64,000 bases of DNA from an uncultured Acidobacteriaceae bacterium (GCA_903842065.1 CAIMKZ010000090.1:1-64000), one strand, 5' to 3'. Positions 43,871 through 54,133 are shown, counted from the stretch's first letter. Made by a program: numbers and translations. The notes: generated by a model not told the origin, from the letters alone.

Positions 43871-44209
43871 ATGATTAAGATAGAAGCTATTGTCAGGCCG
43901 AACAAGTTCGATTCGGTGAAGACAGCGCTCATCGGACTCGGCGTCGAAGGGATGACCGTGTCAGAAGTTCGCGGACACGGGCGGCAGAAGGGCCACACCG
44001 AGGTCTATAAGGGCCGCGAGTACTCGGTCGATCTACTGCCCAAGATCAAGATCGAGCTGGTGCTCGACGACGAACAGGTCGAAGCCGTAATTGAAGCGAT
44101 CACGACCGCGGCCTACACCGGCAACATTGGCGACGGAAAGATCTTCGTCTACGACATGAAGGATGTGATTCGAATCCGCAGCCGCGAGCGCGGCAAAGCA
44201 GCTATATAG
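43871..44209 (+). CDS. glnK: PII nitrogen regulatory protein (GlnK/GlnB)
   Basis: 112 residues from ATG at 43871 with AAGGAG upstream. It starts MIKIEAIVRPNKFDSVK, has the T-loop GREYSVDLLPKIKIELV with the uridylylation-type tyrosine, and ends in the ATP/2-oxoglutarate site TGNIGDGKIFVYDMKDVIRI. PII trimers sense 2-oxoglutarate and energy and block AmtB. Its place directly after amtB argues for the GlnK role. Confidence 0.95.
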   Translation: MIKIEAIVRPNKFDSVKTALIGLGVEGMTVSEVRGHGRQKGHTEVYKGREYSVDLLPKIKIELVLDDEQVEAVIEAITTAAYTGNIGDGKIFVYDMKDVIRIRSRERGKAAI

Positions 44210-44248
44210 GCTTGCTCCGCGGTTGTATCCAAAGTAGTAGTTCTCCCA

Positions 44249-44290
44249 GGCGGCGTTCTGTGTCATGAACGCCGCCGCATTTTCATTTCT
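44249..44290 (+). terminator. Rho-independent terminator after glnK
   Basis: Perfect 10-bp stem GGCGGCGTTC/GAACGCCGCC (44249-44258 with 44267-44276), followed by GCATTTTCATTT. Confidence 0.8.
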
Positions 44291-44368
44291 GCGCGGAGAT
44301 CGTTGCGAAGATGGCGGTGGTGGAGGCTCGGGTCGCTATCATTCGATAACGTCGGGGCTAGCCCACTA

Positions 44369-45208
44369 TTAAGGATTGATTTCGAGGCGTTCGGTCAAAT
44401 GGAGTGGGACTGGCATGCCGTCTTTCATTGCCGGCGTGTGCCTCACGTTTTGGATCATCATGGCGGCTATGGGGAGCAATTTCGGGTTCGTCGATTGGAG
44501 AACCTTTTCGATATGGCCGAGTCCATGTTCATCTACCAGCACACCGAAGGCAAAATTGCCCGACATCCCATGCGGATCGAGAGACTTGTGTGCGATATCT
44601 TTGGCATCGGAAAAATCTGGTCCGATGTTTTCCCCGTCGGCCAGCGCATCGGCGGGCATCGGAACCGGAGCCAGATTGGCTTCAGCCGGCGCATGACGCC
44701 AGTCGTTGAACTTTTCTGTTTTGGGTGAGCGAAGCCGTATCTTCCCTGTACCATCAGGGCTTTCTTCGATACATACCTGTAGACGTATCGCCACATCGCG
44801 GCCAACTGAAACAGGGGAGCCATTCAGCAAGGCAGGTTGAAACCTGCTGTCCAGCAGGATCTGAAGCGCAAGCAGGTCAATCTGATTGGCGAGAGCCTGC
44901 TTGAACACGACGTTCCGCGGCAGGCCGTTGTCGTCAACGATAAAGGAAAGGGTGACGGAGCCGGAGTCCTTTGTGCCCTTGCACACGCTCGAAAGGGACG
45001 GCGTCTCGCTAGTAATGAGAACCGGCTCAACCAGTCCTGATGCACCGTTGTAGAGCCGAATGTGCTGCGGCTGGGGCAGGTTCGAGACACGCGTCTCCGG
45101 GTACCGCGGCAACTGTGGCGTTGCTGCCGGAGGTTTTTGCGCGCTTGCCGCGATAGCAATGATCACAGCGGCAAGCGCGCAATTGAGGTGTCTCAAACGT
45201 AAGCGCAT
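44369..45208 (-). CDS. Exported protein with two TonB C-terminal-like domains
   Basis: 279 residues. A signal peptide (ALAAVIIAIAASAQ) is followed by two segments that look like TonB C-terminal repeats: GSVTLSFIVDDNGLPRNVVF with LDSRFQPALLNG, and FAFGVLVDEHGLGHIEKVLQ with VRHTPAMKDGMPVPL. No long proline linker or separate membrane anchor is visible, so it is probably periplasmic or anchored only by its N-terminus. It follows the unknown gene downstream of hpnH by 29 bases and may belong to that transcript. Function unknown. Confidence 0.65.
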   Translation of the reverse strand: MRLRLRHLNCALAAVIIAIAASAQKPPAATPQLPRYPETRVSNLPQPQHIRLYNGASGLVEPVLITSETPSLSSVCKGTKDSGSVTLSFIVDDNGLPRNVVFKQALANQIDLLALQILLDSRFQPALLNGSPVSVGRDVAIRLQVCIEESPDGTGKIRLRSPKTEKFNDWRHAPAEANLAPVPMPADALADGENIGPDFSDAKDIAHKSLDPHGMSGNFAFGVLVDEHGLGHIEKVLQSTNPKLLPIAAMMIQNVRHTPAMKDGMPVPLHLTERLEINP

Positions 45209-45237
45209 ATCGAGAAGACGAGAATCTGCGACCTATT

Positions 45238-45666
45238 CTATTCGATCGCGTCAGGCGCCAGCCCGATGTTCTTCTCTCCCGCCGCCTTGCGCTCGTTGTA
45301 GGCCTTCACCCAGTCTTCCCAGTGCTTGCCGGCGGCGCGATCCTTGCCGGTGAACTCGAGGCGCGCGATCTGGTCGTAGGTGATCTTCTGCTTGGCATCT
45401 ACATCGGCCGCGAAGTACTGCACCCAGCTTTCGGCCAGCGTCGCTCCGGTGCGGCGGTTGAAGATGAAAGCCTCGATGCGCGTGCCGGACTTGAGAGTAA
45501 TTGTTACGTCGCCGCGGTAGTCGAATGCCTTTTCAAACGCATCTCGAATCTCGGCTTCGGTAGCCATCTCCGGCACCGAGCCTTCGAGCTTCTCATGCTT
45601 TGCGGCTGGGGCCAGCTCAAGCGCCTCGATCTGTTCGCGTGTGTACTTCTGCACTTCGGCCGTCAT
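45238..45666 (-). CDS. Unknown protein translationally coupled to hpnH
   Basis: 142 residues, no signal peptide or membrane segment. The N-terminus is charged and helical (QKYTREQIEALELAPAA). The centre has a beta-rich stretch FDYRGDVTITLKSGTRIEAF, then FNRRTGATLAESWVQYF; the C-terminus is polar. Its ATG overlaps the hpnH stop as ATGA. I do not recognise the family. The coupling suggests it works with HpnH or on its product. Confidence 0.75.
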   Translation of the reverse strand: MTAEVQKYTREQIEALELAPAAKHEKLEGSVPEMATEAEIRDAFEKAFDYRGDVTITLKSGTRIEAFIFNRRTGATLAESWVQYFAADVDAKQKITYDQIARLEFTGKDRAAGKHWEDWVKAYNERKAAGEKNIGLAPDAIE

Positions 45667-46781
45667 GCGCGGGTCTCCTCGAGTTTCTCTTCGGGCTTCT
45701 CGATCTGGACGAGCGGGCCGTGCAGTTCCGTCTGGAACTCGCTGAGCAGTTTGAGCGCGTGGCTGTCCTTGTAGGTGCTGAAGGTTCCCTTGACCATGCC
45801 CCAGAAGCCCTTGAGCGTGCCGAAGCCGTCGATGACCGCAGGGGTCTCATAGCCGCAGCTCACCATGCAGTTGGCGCACTTGGGGTTGCCGCTAGGCACG
45901 CCGTACTCATCCCAATTCGTGGTCTCGATCAGTTCCTTGTAGCTGTCCACGTAGCCGTCCTGGAGCAGGTAGCAGGGCCTCTGCCATCCGAAGATGTTGA
46001 AGGCCGGCATCCCCCAGGGCACGCAGTCGTAGTTGCGGTCGCCCATCAGAAATTCAAGGAACAGGGGCGACATGTTGAACTTCCACGACTTCTTGCGGTT
46101 CGACAAAATCGCGCGGAAGAGCTTACGCACGCGGGCGCGGCCCAGGAAGCGGTTCTGGTCCGGGGCCTTGTCGTAGCTGTAGCCGGGCGAGAGCACGATG
46201 CCCTCGACGCCGATGGCCATCATGTCATCAAAGTGTTTGCGCACACTGTTGGGGTCGGTGCCATCGAAGAAAGTCGAGTTCGGCGTGACGCGGAAGCCGC
46301 GCTTTACGGCCTCTTTGATTCCATCGACTGCGATGTCGTAGGTGCCTTCGCGGCAGACAGCGAAATCGTGGTGCTCGCGCTCGCCGTCGAGATGCACGGA
46401 GAAGGTGAGGTACTTGGATGGCGTGAACTCGTGGATGCGGCGCTTGAGTTCGAGCGCGTTGGTGCACAGGTAGATGTATTTTTTGCGCGCGACGAGGCCG
46501 TTGACGATTTCGACGATCTTCGGATGCAGCAACGGTTCACCGCCGGGGATAGAGACCATGGGCGAGCCGCACTCGTCGATGGCGGCGAAGCACTCCTCGG
46601 GGGTCAACATGCGTTTGAGAACATGCGGCGGATACTGCACCTTGCCGCATCCTGCGCAGGCCAGGCTGCAACGGAAGAGCGGCTCGAGCATGAGGACGAG
46701 GGGGAAGTGCTTCTCGCCCTTGAGGCGCTGCTTGATGACGTAGGACGCTACGGTCCACATCTGGGAGATTGGAACTGCCAT
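45663..46781 (-). CDS. hpnH: Adenosyl hopene transferase HpnH (radical SAM)
   Basis: 372 residues. The radical SAM cluster motif is FRCSLACAGCGK (Cys 38, 42, 45). IPGGEPLLHP is the SAM-binding GGEP motif, and the C-terminal cysteines in KCANCMVSCGYE are family features. HpnH joins a 5'-deoxyadenosyl radical to diploptene to give adenosylhopane. The first helix (ISQMWTVASYVIKQRL) is characteristic. GGAGGG lies upstream of ATG 46781. It is preceded by a 7-bp tandem array and shc. Confidence 0.95.
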   Translation of the reverse strand: MAVPISQMWTVASYVIKQRLKGEKHFPLVLMLEPLFRCSLACAGCGKVQYPPHVLKRMLTPEECFAAIDECGSPMVSIPGGEPLLHPKIVEIVNGLVARKKYIYLCTNALELKRRIHEFTPSKYLTFSVHLDGEREHHDFAVCREGTYDIAVDGIKEAVKRGFRVTPNSTFFDGTDPNSVRKHFDDMMAIGVEGIVLSPGYSYDKAPDQNRFLGRARVRKLFRAILSNRKKSWKFNMSPLFLEFLMGDRNYDCVPWGMPAFNIFGWQRPCYLLQDGYVDSYKELIETTNWDEYGVPSGNPKCANCMVSCGYETPAVIDGFGTLKGFWGMVKGTFSTYKDSHALKLLSEFQTELHGPLVQIEKPEEKLEETRA

Positions 46782-46803
46782 GTTGAGGTAAACCCTCCGA
46801 TGA

Positions 46804-46827
46804 AGCTTCTAGCTTCTAGCTTTTAGC
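46804..46827 (+). repeat. Degenerate 7-bp tandem array AGCTTCT upstream of hpnH
   Basis: AGCTTCT, AGCTTCT, AGCTTTT, AGC. It forms an inverted repeat with the matching array at 46972-46990, enclosing the shc-hpnH spacer. Confidence 0.75.
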
Positions 46828-46971
46828 TCCAAGTTTTCGTACCGTGATTTAACAAAAGATCCACTGGAATTCGATCGAATTCATTCTGGGCTAAACTCCG
46901 GAAATTTGTCGTACTGCACGTGCGGCAGGGATAAAAAAGTTCCGCCTCCAAGTGAAACACTGGCAGCAAGC

Positions 46972-46990
46972 AGCTAGAAGCTAGAAGCTG
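46972..46990 (-). repeat. 7-bp tandem array running through the shc stop codon
   Basis: On the minus strand AGCTTCT, AGCTTCT, AGCT. It encodes the last residues of Shc (ASSF) and supplies its TAG stop. Confidence 0.75.
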
Positions 46991-49001
46991 TACTTTCCAT
47001 GGCGCGCTTGTAGGCTGTGAGCGCCATTAGTGGGAAGTAATGCCGGTAGAGCGTGTAAGCCAGATAAAACACCTTGGGGAAGCCAGTGCCGGTGATGATG
47101 GCCTGCTTGTTTATGCCCTCGCCGGTAGACTCATCCCATCCGCCGTTCGGCATCTGGCGAGAGAGCAGCCAGCGGATGCCTTTGGCGATGGAGTCGGAGC
47201 GGTCGTCGCCGGCCGCGAGCAGCGACAGCAGCGCCCAAGCGGTCTGCGAAGGTGTGCTGGGGCCGATGCCGCGGGTGTCGGGGTTGTCGTAGGTGCCGCA
47301 GGTCTCGCCCCATCCGCCGTCGGGATTCTGCACCATGCGCACCCACTCGGCCGCCTGCTGCATCTGTGGCTCGTTGCGGTCCACGCCGATGGCGTCGAGT
47401 CCGCGCAGAACGAGGTAGGTGCCGTATAGGTAGTTGACTCCCCAGCGGCCGAACCAGCAGCCATCGGCTTCCTGCTCTTTGAAGATGAATTCGATGGCCC
47501 GCTCTACACGCTTGTCGCCGCGCGAGTACCCGTAAGCGGCCAGCATCTCGAGGATTCTTCCGGTGATGTCCGCGGTCGGCGGATCGAGCATGGCGTTGTG
47601 ATCCGCGAAGGGGATGAACTCGAAGATCATCTTGGTGTTGTCTTTGTCGAAGGAGCCCCAGCCGCCGTTTTTGCACTGCATGGCCAGATCCCACTCAATG
47701 GCGCGCTGGCAAACCTGATGCTGGTAGCGCTCGCGTGGGTTATCGACCTTGCTGAGCGCTAGAAGCACCTGGGCGGTGTCGTCGGTGTCGGGATAGAACT
47801 CGTTTGCAAACTCGAAGTACCAGCCGCCGGGATCGACGTTGGGCACCTTCACGGCCCAATCGCCTTTGTGCCGGACTTCGCGGGCCAGCATCCAGTCGGC
47901 GGCCTTGATCATGCGCGGATCGTTGCGCGGAATGGCAGCTTCGCCGAGGGCGAAGACGGCCTGAGCCGTATCCCAGACGGGCGAGACACAGGGCGTCATG
48001 CGGAAGGTGGGGAAGGGAACTTCCGTCGTCGCCTCCTGCTCGATGCCGAGCTTCTCAAACTCATCGCGGGCGCGGATGACCTGCGGATCGTCCTCTGAGT
48101 AGCCCAGGCAGCGCAGGGCGATGATGGCGTTCATCATAGCCGGGTAGATGGCGCCGAGGCCGTCGGAGAGCTCGAAGCGTTGCAGCATCCACTTCTCGGC
48201 GTGCTTGAGAGCGACCTTGCGCAGCGGGCGGATGTGAACCCGCTCGAAAAGGTGCATCAAGCGGTCCAGGAGGAGGAAGAAATTCCGCCAGGAGACGATC
48301 TTTTTCGTGTTCCAGTGCAGGCGCAGGCTGGCGCTGGAACGCCCGCCCACGAACAGTTCGTCGATACTCTGCTCGGCAGGGACCTTCTTGAAGGGCTTTT
48401 TGGCGTAGATGATGGCGAGAGGCACCAGGATGGAGCGCGACCAGGACGAGATCTCGTAGATGTTGAAGTAGAACCACTTCGGGAAGAGAACGATCTCTGG
48501 CGGGATGGCCGGCACGGCGTCGTAGTCGTATTGGCCCATGGCGCACAGGTACATCTTGGTGAAGGTGTTGGTGGCGACCACGCCGCCGTGGGCAAGAATC
48601 CAATGGCGGCAGATTTCCATGCGTGGATCTGTTGCCGGCACACCCATGAGCTTGGCGGCAAAGTAGCACTTGACCGAGAGCGAGACGTTGCCCGGTCCAG
48701 AGGGATAGAGGCTCCAGCTTCCGTCGCTGTTCTGATAGCGCCACATCTCGGCGTGGGCGCGCTCAAGGCGGCCCGGGTCGCCCGTGTCGAGCAGCTTGTG
48801 CAGGAAGATGTAGTCGGCCTCGAGCATGGCGTCGGCCTCGAGCTCGCCGGCCCAGTAGCCGTCGGGATGCTGAAGGCTGAAAAGATGGTCGGCCGCCCGG
48901 CGGATTGAGGAATCCACGTCCGCCATATCAGCGTCGATGCGTCCGAAGCGCGGCGTTGCGGCGACGGGTTTTCCAGTTGATGCGCTCATGCGGTCTTCCA
49001 T
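46974..49001 (-). CDS. shc: Squalene-hopene cyclase
   Basis: 675 residues from ATG at 49001 (GGAG just upstream; TTG 49004 and ATG 48989 also lie in frame). It cyclises squalene to hopene/hopanol at the inner membrane. The catalytic DxDD motif is PDTDDTAQ near residue 405. QW-type repeats are visible, such as LQHPDGYWAGEL near the N-terminus and VQNPDGGWGET and RQMPNGGWDES near the C-terminus. The last four residues are encoded by a 7-bp repeat array. It is upstream of hpnH on the same strand. Confidence 0.97.
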   Translation of the reverse strand: MEDRMSASTGKPVAATPRFGRIDADMADVDSSIRRAADHLFSLQHPDGYWAGELEADAMLEADYIFLHKLLDTGDPGRLERAHAEMWRYQNSDGSWSLYPSGPGNVSLSVKCYFAAKLMGVPATDPRMEICRHWILAHGGVVATNTFTKMYLCAMGQYDYDAVPAIPPEIVLFPKWFYFNIYEISSWSRSILVPLAIIYAKKPFKKVPAEQSIDELFVGGRSSASLRLHWNTKKIVSWRNFFLLLDRLMHLFERVHIRPLRKVALKHAEKWMLQRFELSDGLGAIYPAMMNAIIALRCLGYSEDDPQVIRARDEFEKLGIEQEATTEVPFPTFRMTPCVSPVWDTAQAVFALGEAAIPRNDPRMIKAADWMLAREVRHKGDWAVKVPNVDPGGWYFEFANEFYPDTDDTAQVLLALSKVDNPRERYQHQVCQRAIEWDLAMQCKNGGWGSFDKDNTKMIFEFIPFADHNAMLDPPTADITGRILEMLAAYGYSRGDKRVERAIEFIFKEQEADGCWFGRWGVNYLYGTYLVLRGLDAIGVDRNEPQMQQAAEWVRMVQNPDGGWGETCGTYDNPDTRGIGPSTPSQTAWALLSLLAAGDDRSDSIAKGIRWLLSRQMPNGGWDESTGEGINKQAIITGTGFPKVFYLAYTLYRHYFPLMALTAYKRAMESTASSF

Positions 49002-49053
49002 CAAACTCCGGAGCAGCTTACAAGCTTCGTGTAATCCCTACAATGCGATGCGA

Positions 49054-50082
<1,029 letters not shown>

Positions 50083-50164
50083 TCCTTAAGTATACCAATC
50101 GCCCGGTTGGAGGTGGTAGCTGAAACGTGGCGTCTCCCCGTCGATCGATGAGACCGGCCGCTCT

Positions 50165-53100
50165 TCAGAACCGGAAACGCGCACCGATCTGTATCTGGCG
50201 TTCGCGGTAGAAGTTGGTTCCGTTGATGTTTAGGGGCTGTCCGAAGGCCGGCGTCGTTGCGGCGGTCCCGGTAGTTCCTTGTGTCAGGAAGGTGAGCGTG
50301 GGCAGTGCGCCCGATCCAGAGTTCTGTATCTCGTATCCCGTGGTCTCGACCTGTGTCGTGTTGCGATGGTTAAAGAGGTTGAAACTCTCCACCATCAGTT
50401 CGAGCCTGCGCATATCGCCCAGTTCGAACTCCTTGGTCAGCCGCATGTCCGCCTTCCACGTTGAGGGGTGCCGGAAGGTGTTGCGCGGAACGCCGTAGAC
50501 ACGGTTGTCGCCGCCCGAGCCGTTCATGCCCGGGCCGATTCCCACGACGATCGGGTTGTTATACGCGTCGAACATCTCGGGGATAGATCCCGAGGTATGC
50601 ATCGAATAGGGCAGCCCGCTGCGGAACTGGCCCACGCCGGAGAGCCTCCACCCGTTGGCGATCCACCTGGCCGCGGTGCGCAACTTCCACGGTGCTGCGA
50701 GCGTAACTGTTGCCGCCGCCGTGTGGCGCACGTCGAGATTGCTTGTGCCGTACCCGGAGCGAAGATCCTTCGGGTCCAGTACGTCGCTGCCCGCCATAAC
50801 GGTGGATTCGCTTGGATTCCAGTCCGCCGCGTGCGCGAAGGTGTAGTGTGCGGTGAAGCTCAGCCCGCGCGCGCTATTGCGCGAGATGCGCAGCATACCC
50901 GCCTCGTAGGTCGAGTTGGTGCGGCTCTGAATCTGAGTAATCTGCTGGTAGGCCGGATTCGCGCGCCCGCACTTGCCTGTTGCAGTCAGCAGCGATCCCG
51001 CGCAGAAGGTCGAGGGCCACATCGCATAGAAGGGCACGGTAATCGTCGGAGTCTTGATCGGTCCTTGTCCGGTTGAATCCTGCACAGCGTAGGTGATGGT
51101 CCGCGGATTTACGTTTGCGTCGTAGTTCGTGTCGATCGAGATGGGCAGTCTGCGTCCCAGGCTGACCATTGCCGAGACTGTCAGTCGCACGCCCCAGGGC
51201 AGCTTCTCTTCAAGCGAGACGACGCCCTGGTGGATCTGGGAGTTGCGGAAGTCCGGCGCGTACTCTACCGCGCCCGGAACCACCACGTGCGATGGCATTC
51301 CGTTCAGCGGATTCGGGAACGGCGGCGCGGCGCTGGTTCCCGTGCCCGAATTCAGGCCGTCTGTGGGCCGGATAGAGAAGTCCAGGTCGCCCTTGAGCGA
51401 ACCTGTCTTCGTGATCGCGGCCAGAAGAGTTGCGTTGGTTGTGCGCCCGAAGTAGATTCCATAGCCCACGCGCAGCACCGGCCAGTGCTTGCCGCCACCA
51501 AGCGCAAGGCTAACGCGCGGACCCCACTGGCTGCCAAGTGAGGGCAGCTTCTCAGTCCCGGGGAGAGCGGGATTGTCGACCAGCTTGATTGGGGGCGGCA
51601 GTTGTTCCAGCTCCCAGCGCACTCCGGCCGATACTACTGCCCACTTTTTCAGCTCCCACTGCGTGGTCGCGAACCCGGCCCAGTCGTTGGTAGTGATCTG
51701 CCAGAAGGTCGGTCCCAGCGTCTGCGTGAAGTAGGAGTAGCAGGGCAGCGCGCCCAGCGCCTTGCCAACGGCGTTGCAGTTGTGCGGGTTCATGAAGTTG
51801 AACAGGTTCGTCGTGCCGAAGCGCAGAAACGCCGACGCGTCCGAGATAAAGCTCGACACCTTCGAATAGTGGAAGGTGCCCGACTGGTTGTTCAGCAGGG
51901 AGATGGCGTCGGTGTTGTGTTCGAGAGCCATGCCGGCTTTCATGAGAAGCCGGCCCTTTACCCAGCTCAGTGTCTCCTGCACGCGGTAGAGATGCTCGTC
52001 CGGCCGGCTGCCCTGCCCGAACCGCGACGGATTGCCGATCGTGAATCCGTAGCGCGAGTCGACGACAATCTGCGGCAGTTGACCGTAGATATTGTTGTTG
52101 AGGAAGGGCTGCTCGAAGGCCGAAGGTGTCTGCGGCGCTGAATTCAGAATCGACCGGCCCGCCGAGGCCTGCGTTACCGCCAGCAGATTCGGAGTCAGAA
52201 ACGCCTCCCACTTGGCGAGAATCCACGTCTGGCTCGAATCGCTCGATCCAAAGCTGTGGGTTCCGAAGTTTTCCAGCGCTCTCGTCGATCCGCCGCCCGG
52301 AGCGTCCCACATGGCATGGCTCGCCTCGAGCGTGACGCGGTGCTTCTCAGCAAGCTGCCAGTCGATGCGCAGGAATCCCATCCACTGCGCGGCCGATCGT
52401 GTGCCCGGCCCCATCAGCCCGGCCAGTTGCTCCAGCCCCGCCTGGGCAACGCCCGCGCGCGGAATTCCCATGTAGTCCTGCCAGGCCTGGTTCTGCGTCT
52501 CGCCCAGTTGCGCGCTCAACTGCACTACAGATGCCGTGGTTGGCTCCACCGGTGCAAACAACTGCGCATAGTTCCTCGGCTGCGCCACGCCGGGATTGTT
52601 GCGCGTGTATCCGTCGAGCGCAGCGAACCAGAATAGCTTGTTGCGCCTGAGCCTGCCTCCCGCGCCAAAACCCCACGCCAGCTCGCGATCGGGCGGTGTG
52701 TAGGGTGTCGCCGTGAAGCTCGGAGCTGCCGCGGTGCCTGTGTTCCGCACCCACTGCGTAAATGGATTTCGCGCGCCCCAATTGTTCTGACGGTCGTGCA
52801 GAAATACCTGCCCGTGCAGCGCGTTTGATCCACTCTGGGTCTCGACGTTCGTGCGCCCGCCGGCAGCATGCGCGCCGTCGGCATCCACATTGCCGGCAAT
52901 AACCGTCACCTCACGAACCGCAGCCTCTGCAACCGCGCCGCCGCGGCCGGACCAGCCCTGACCCGCGCTCTCCGCATCGTCTGCTCGCGAAACCTCATCG
53001 CTCTCGCGGGGCAGTGTCGCGCCTGCTGAAGAGCCAAACGCCAGCCGTGTGCTCGCTCCGTCCACGCTCTGGTCCGCCGCCTCCTGCTCGCCGGCGCGTA

Positions 53101-54133
53101 CCGATATCGACGAGGTTCCGGGCTTTGCCAGTGCAGAGGGCGTGTCGGCAAGAAAGTCCTGCCAGTGCCTCCCGGTTGCGGGCAGCGATTGCAACTGCTC
53201 GCTGGTGATGGTCGTCGTCACCGCGGGGCTCGTGGTCTCCATCTGCGTGCCGGCGGACTGCATGCGCGCCTGCCGCACTGTGGCTGCCATCGCCGCCGCT
53301 GCCACGGCATTGCGCACGGTGGCGGCATCGAATGTCAAAGCCTTGAGGGACGCGGGAACTGGAAGCGCATTGGTCGCCACTACCAGAGAACGCAGTGGCG
53401 TCACGGGCAGCTCAACCGCGGCCTCGACCGTTTCCACCGGGATCGTGCCCGTGCCGGAGGCCCTTTCGATTGCCAGAGGCCGCGCAGTAAGAGGTTGCAG
53501 CACACGCACGCTGCCTGCGGGTGCGATCTGGTCCGTCAGCGGAACACTCTCAACAGGTATCGAGACCGCATCTGGAATCCTGCGCGCCATGAGCGGCTGC
53601 GCTTTCAGGCTCTGCTCTTCGAGACGCGACTCCGCTGCGGCGGTTTCGAAGGGAATCTCACGTTTCACGGTTGGCTCAGGCGAAGTCGCAATCGCCGGTC
53701 CGGCAGTGGTCACAACCGGCTGTACGTCGCGAATCGCTTCCGCAGGTCGCGAAGCTACTACTGTCGCCGGAGCCTGCTCCAGCGCTATCGCCGCCTGCAC
53801 GCGAGCCTCGTGGCCGGCCATGACCTCGATGGCATCGAGCCGCCCGCGGCCCAGAGCTTTACTCTCTGCTTCAAGCGAGTACTCGCCCGGCGCAAGCGAT
53901 TGGAACCGGTAGGCCCCATTGCGCTCTGTAGTGGTGCGCGCTTCCGCTCCCGTGGCCTGGTTGCGCAAAATCACTGTTACCCCGGCCAGCGGCGCGGAGT
54001 GAATGTCGGTAAGCCTTCCCTGGAGCGCGCCCGTGTCGCCGCTGCCGTCGGCCGCTTGCGCGGCTGCGCACAATGCCAGCCCGGTCACCAAACACATCCA
54101 AATCCAGAAGAAGACTCTGCGCACTTCGCCCAT
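50165..54133 (-). CDS. Large TonB-dependent receptor with carboxypeptidase-regulatory-like domain
   Basis: 1322 residues. A signal peptide (MCLVTGLALCAAAQAAD) is followed by a CarboxypepD_reg-like beta domain at about 35-110 (LQGRLTDIHSAPLAGVTVIL). A 200-residue alanine/valine/proline-rich linker precedes a plug domain (ITSEQLQSLPATGRHWQDFL) and a 22-strand-type barrel ending QIQIGARFRF, with the terminal phenylalanine needed for outer-membrane assembly. This Oar-like architecture is expanded in Acidobacteria; the substrate is unknown. The linker contains repeated IPVESV/IPVETV motifs. The Shine-Dalgarno sequence is weak. Confidence 0.88.
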   Translation of the reverse strand: MGEVRRVFFWIWMCLVTGLALCAAAQAADGSGDTGALQGRLTDIHSAPLAGVTVILRNQATGAEARTTTERNGAYRFQSLAPGEYSLEAESKALGRGRLDAIEVMAGHEARVQAAIALEQAPATVVASRPAEAIRDVQPVVTTAGPAIATSPEPTVKREIPFETAAAESRLEEQSLKAQPLMARRIPDAVSIPVESVPLTDQIAPAGSVRVLQPLTARPLAIERASGTGTIPVETVEAAVELPVTPLRSLVVATNALPVPASLKALTFDAATVRNAVAAAAMAATVRQARMQSAGTQMETTSPAVTTTITSEQLQSLPATGRHWQDFLADTPSALAKPGTSSISVRAGEQEAADQSVDGASTRLAFGSSAGATLPRESDEVSRADDAESAGQGWSGRGGAVAEAAVREVTVIAGNVDADGAHAAGGRTNVETQSGSNALHGQVFLHDRQNNWGARNPFTQWVRNTGTAAAPSFTATPYTPPDRELAWGFGAGGRLRRNKLFWFAALDGYTRNNPGVAQPRNYAQLFAPVEPTTASVVQLSAQLGETQNQAWQDYMGIPRAGVAQAGLEQLAGLMGPGTRSAAQWMGFLRIDWQLAEKHRVTLEASHAMWDAPGGGSTRALENFGTHSFGSSDSSQTWILAKWEAFLTPNLLAVTQASAGRSILNSAPQTPSAFEQPFLNNNIYGQLPQIVVDSRYGFTIGNPSRFGQGSRPDEHLYRVQETLSWVKGRLLMKAGMALEHNTDAISLLNNQSGTFHYSKVSSFISDASAFLRFGTTNLFNFMNPHNCNAVGKALGALPCYSYFTQTLGPTFWQITTNDWAGFATTQWELKKWAVVSAGVRWELEQLPPPIKLVDNPALPGTEKLPSLGSQWGPRVSLALGGGKHWPVLRVGYGIYFGRTTNATLLAAITKTGSLKGDLDFSIRPTDGLNSGTGTSAAPPFPNPLNGMPSHVVVPGAVEYAPDFRNSQIHQGVVSLEEKLPWGVRLTVSAMVSLGRRLPISIDTNYDANVNPRTITYAVQDSTGQGPIKTPTITVPFYAMWPSTFCAGSLLTATGKCGRANPAYQQITQIQSRTNSTYEAGMLRISRNSARGLSFTAHYTFAHAADWNPSESTVMAGSDVLDPKDLRSGYGTSNLDVRHTAAATVTLAAPWKLRTAARWIANGWRLSGVGQFRSGLPYSMHTSGSIPEMFDAYNNPIVVGIGPGMNGSGGDNRVYGVPRNTFRHPSTWKADMRLTKEFELGDMRRLELMVESFNLFNHRNTTQVETTGYEIQNSGSGALPTLTFLTQGTTGTAATTPAFGQPLNINGTNFYRERQIQIGARFRF

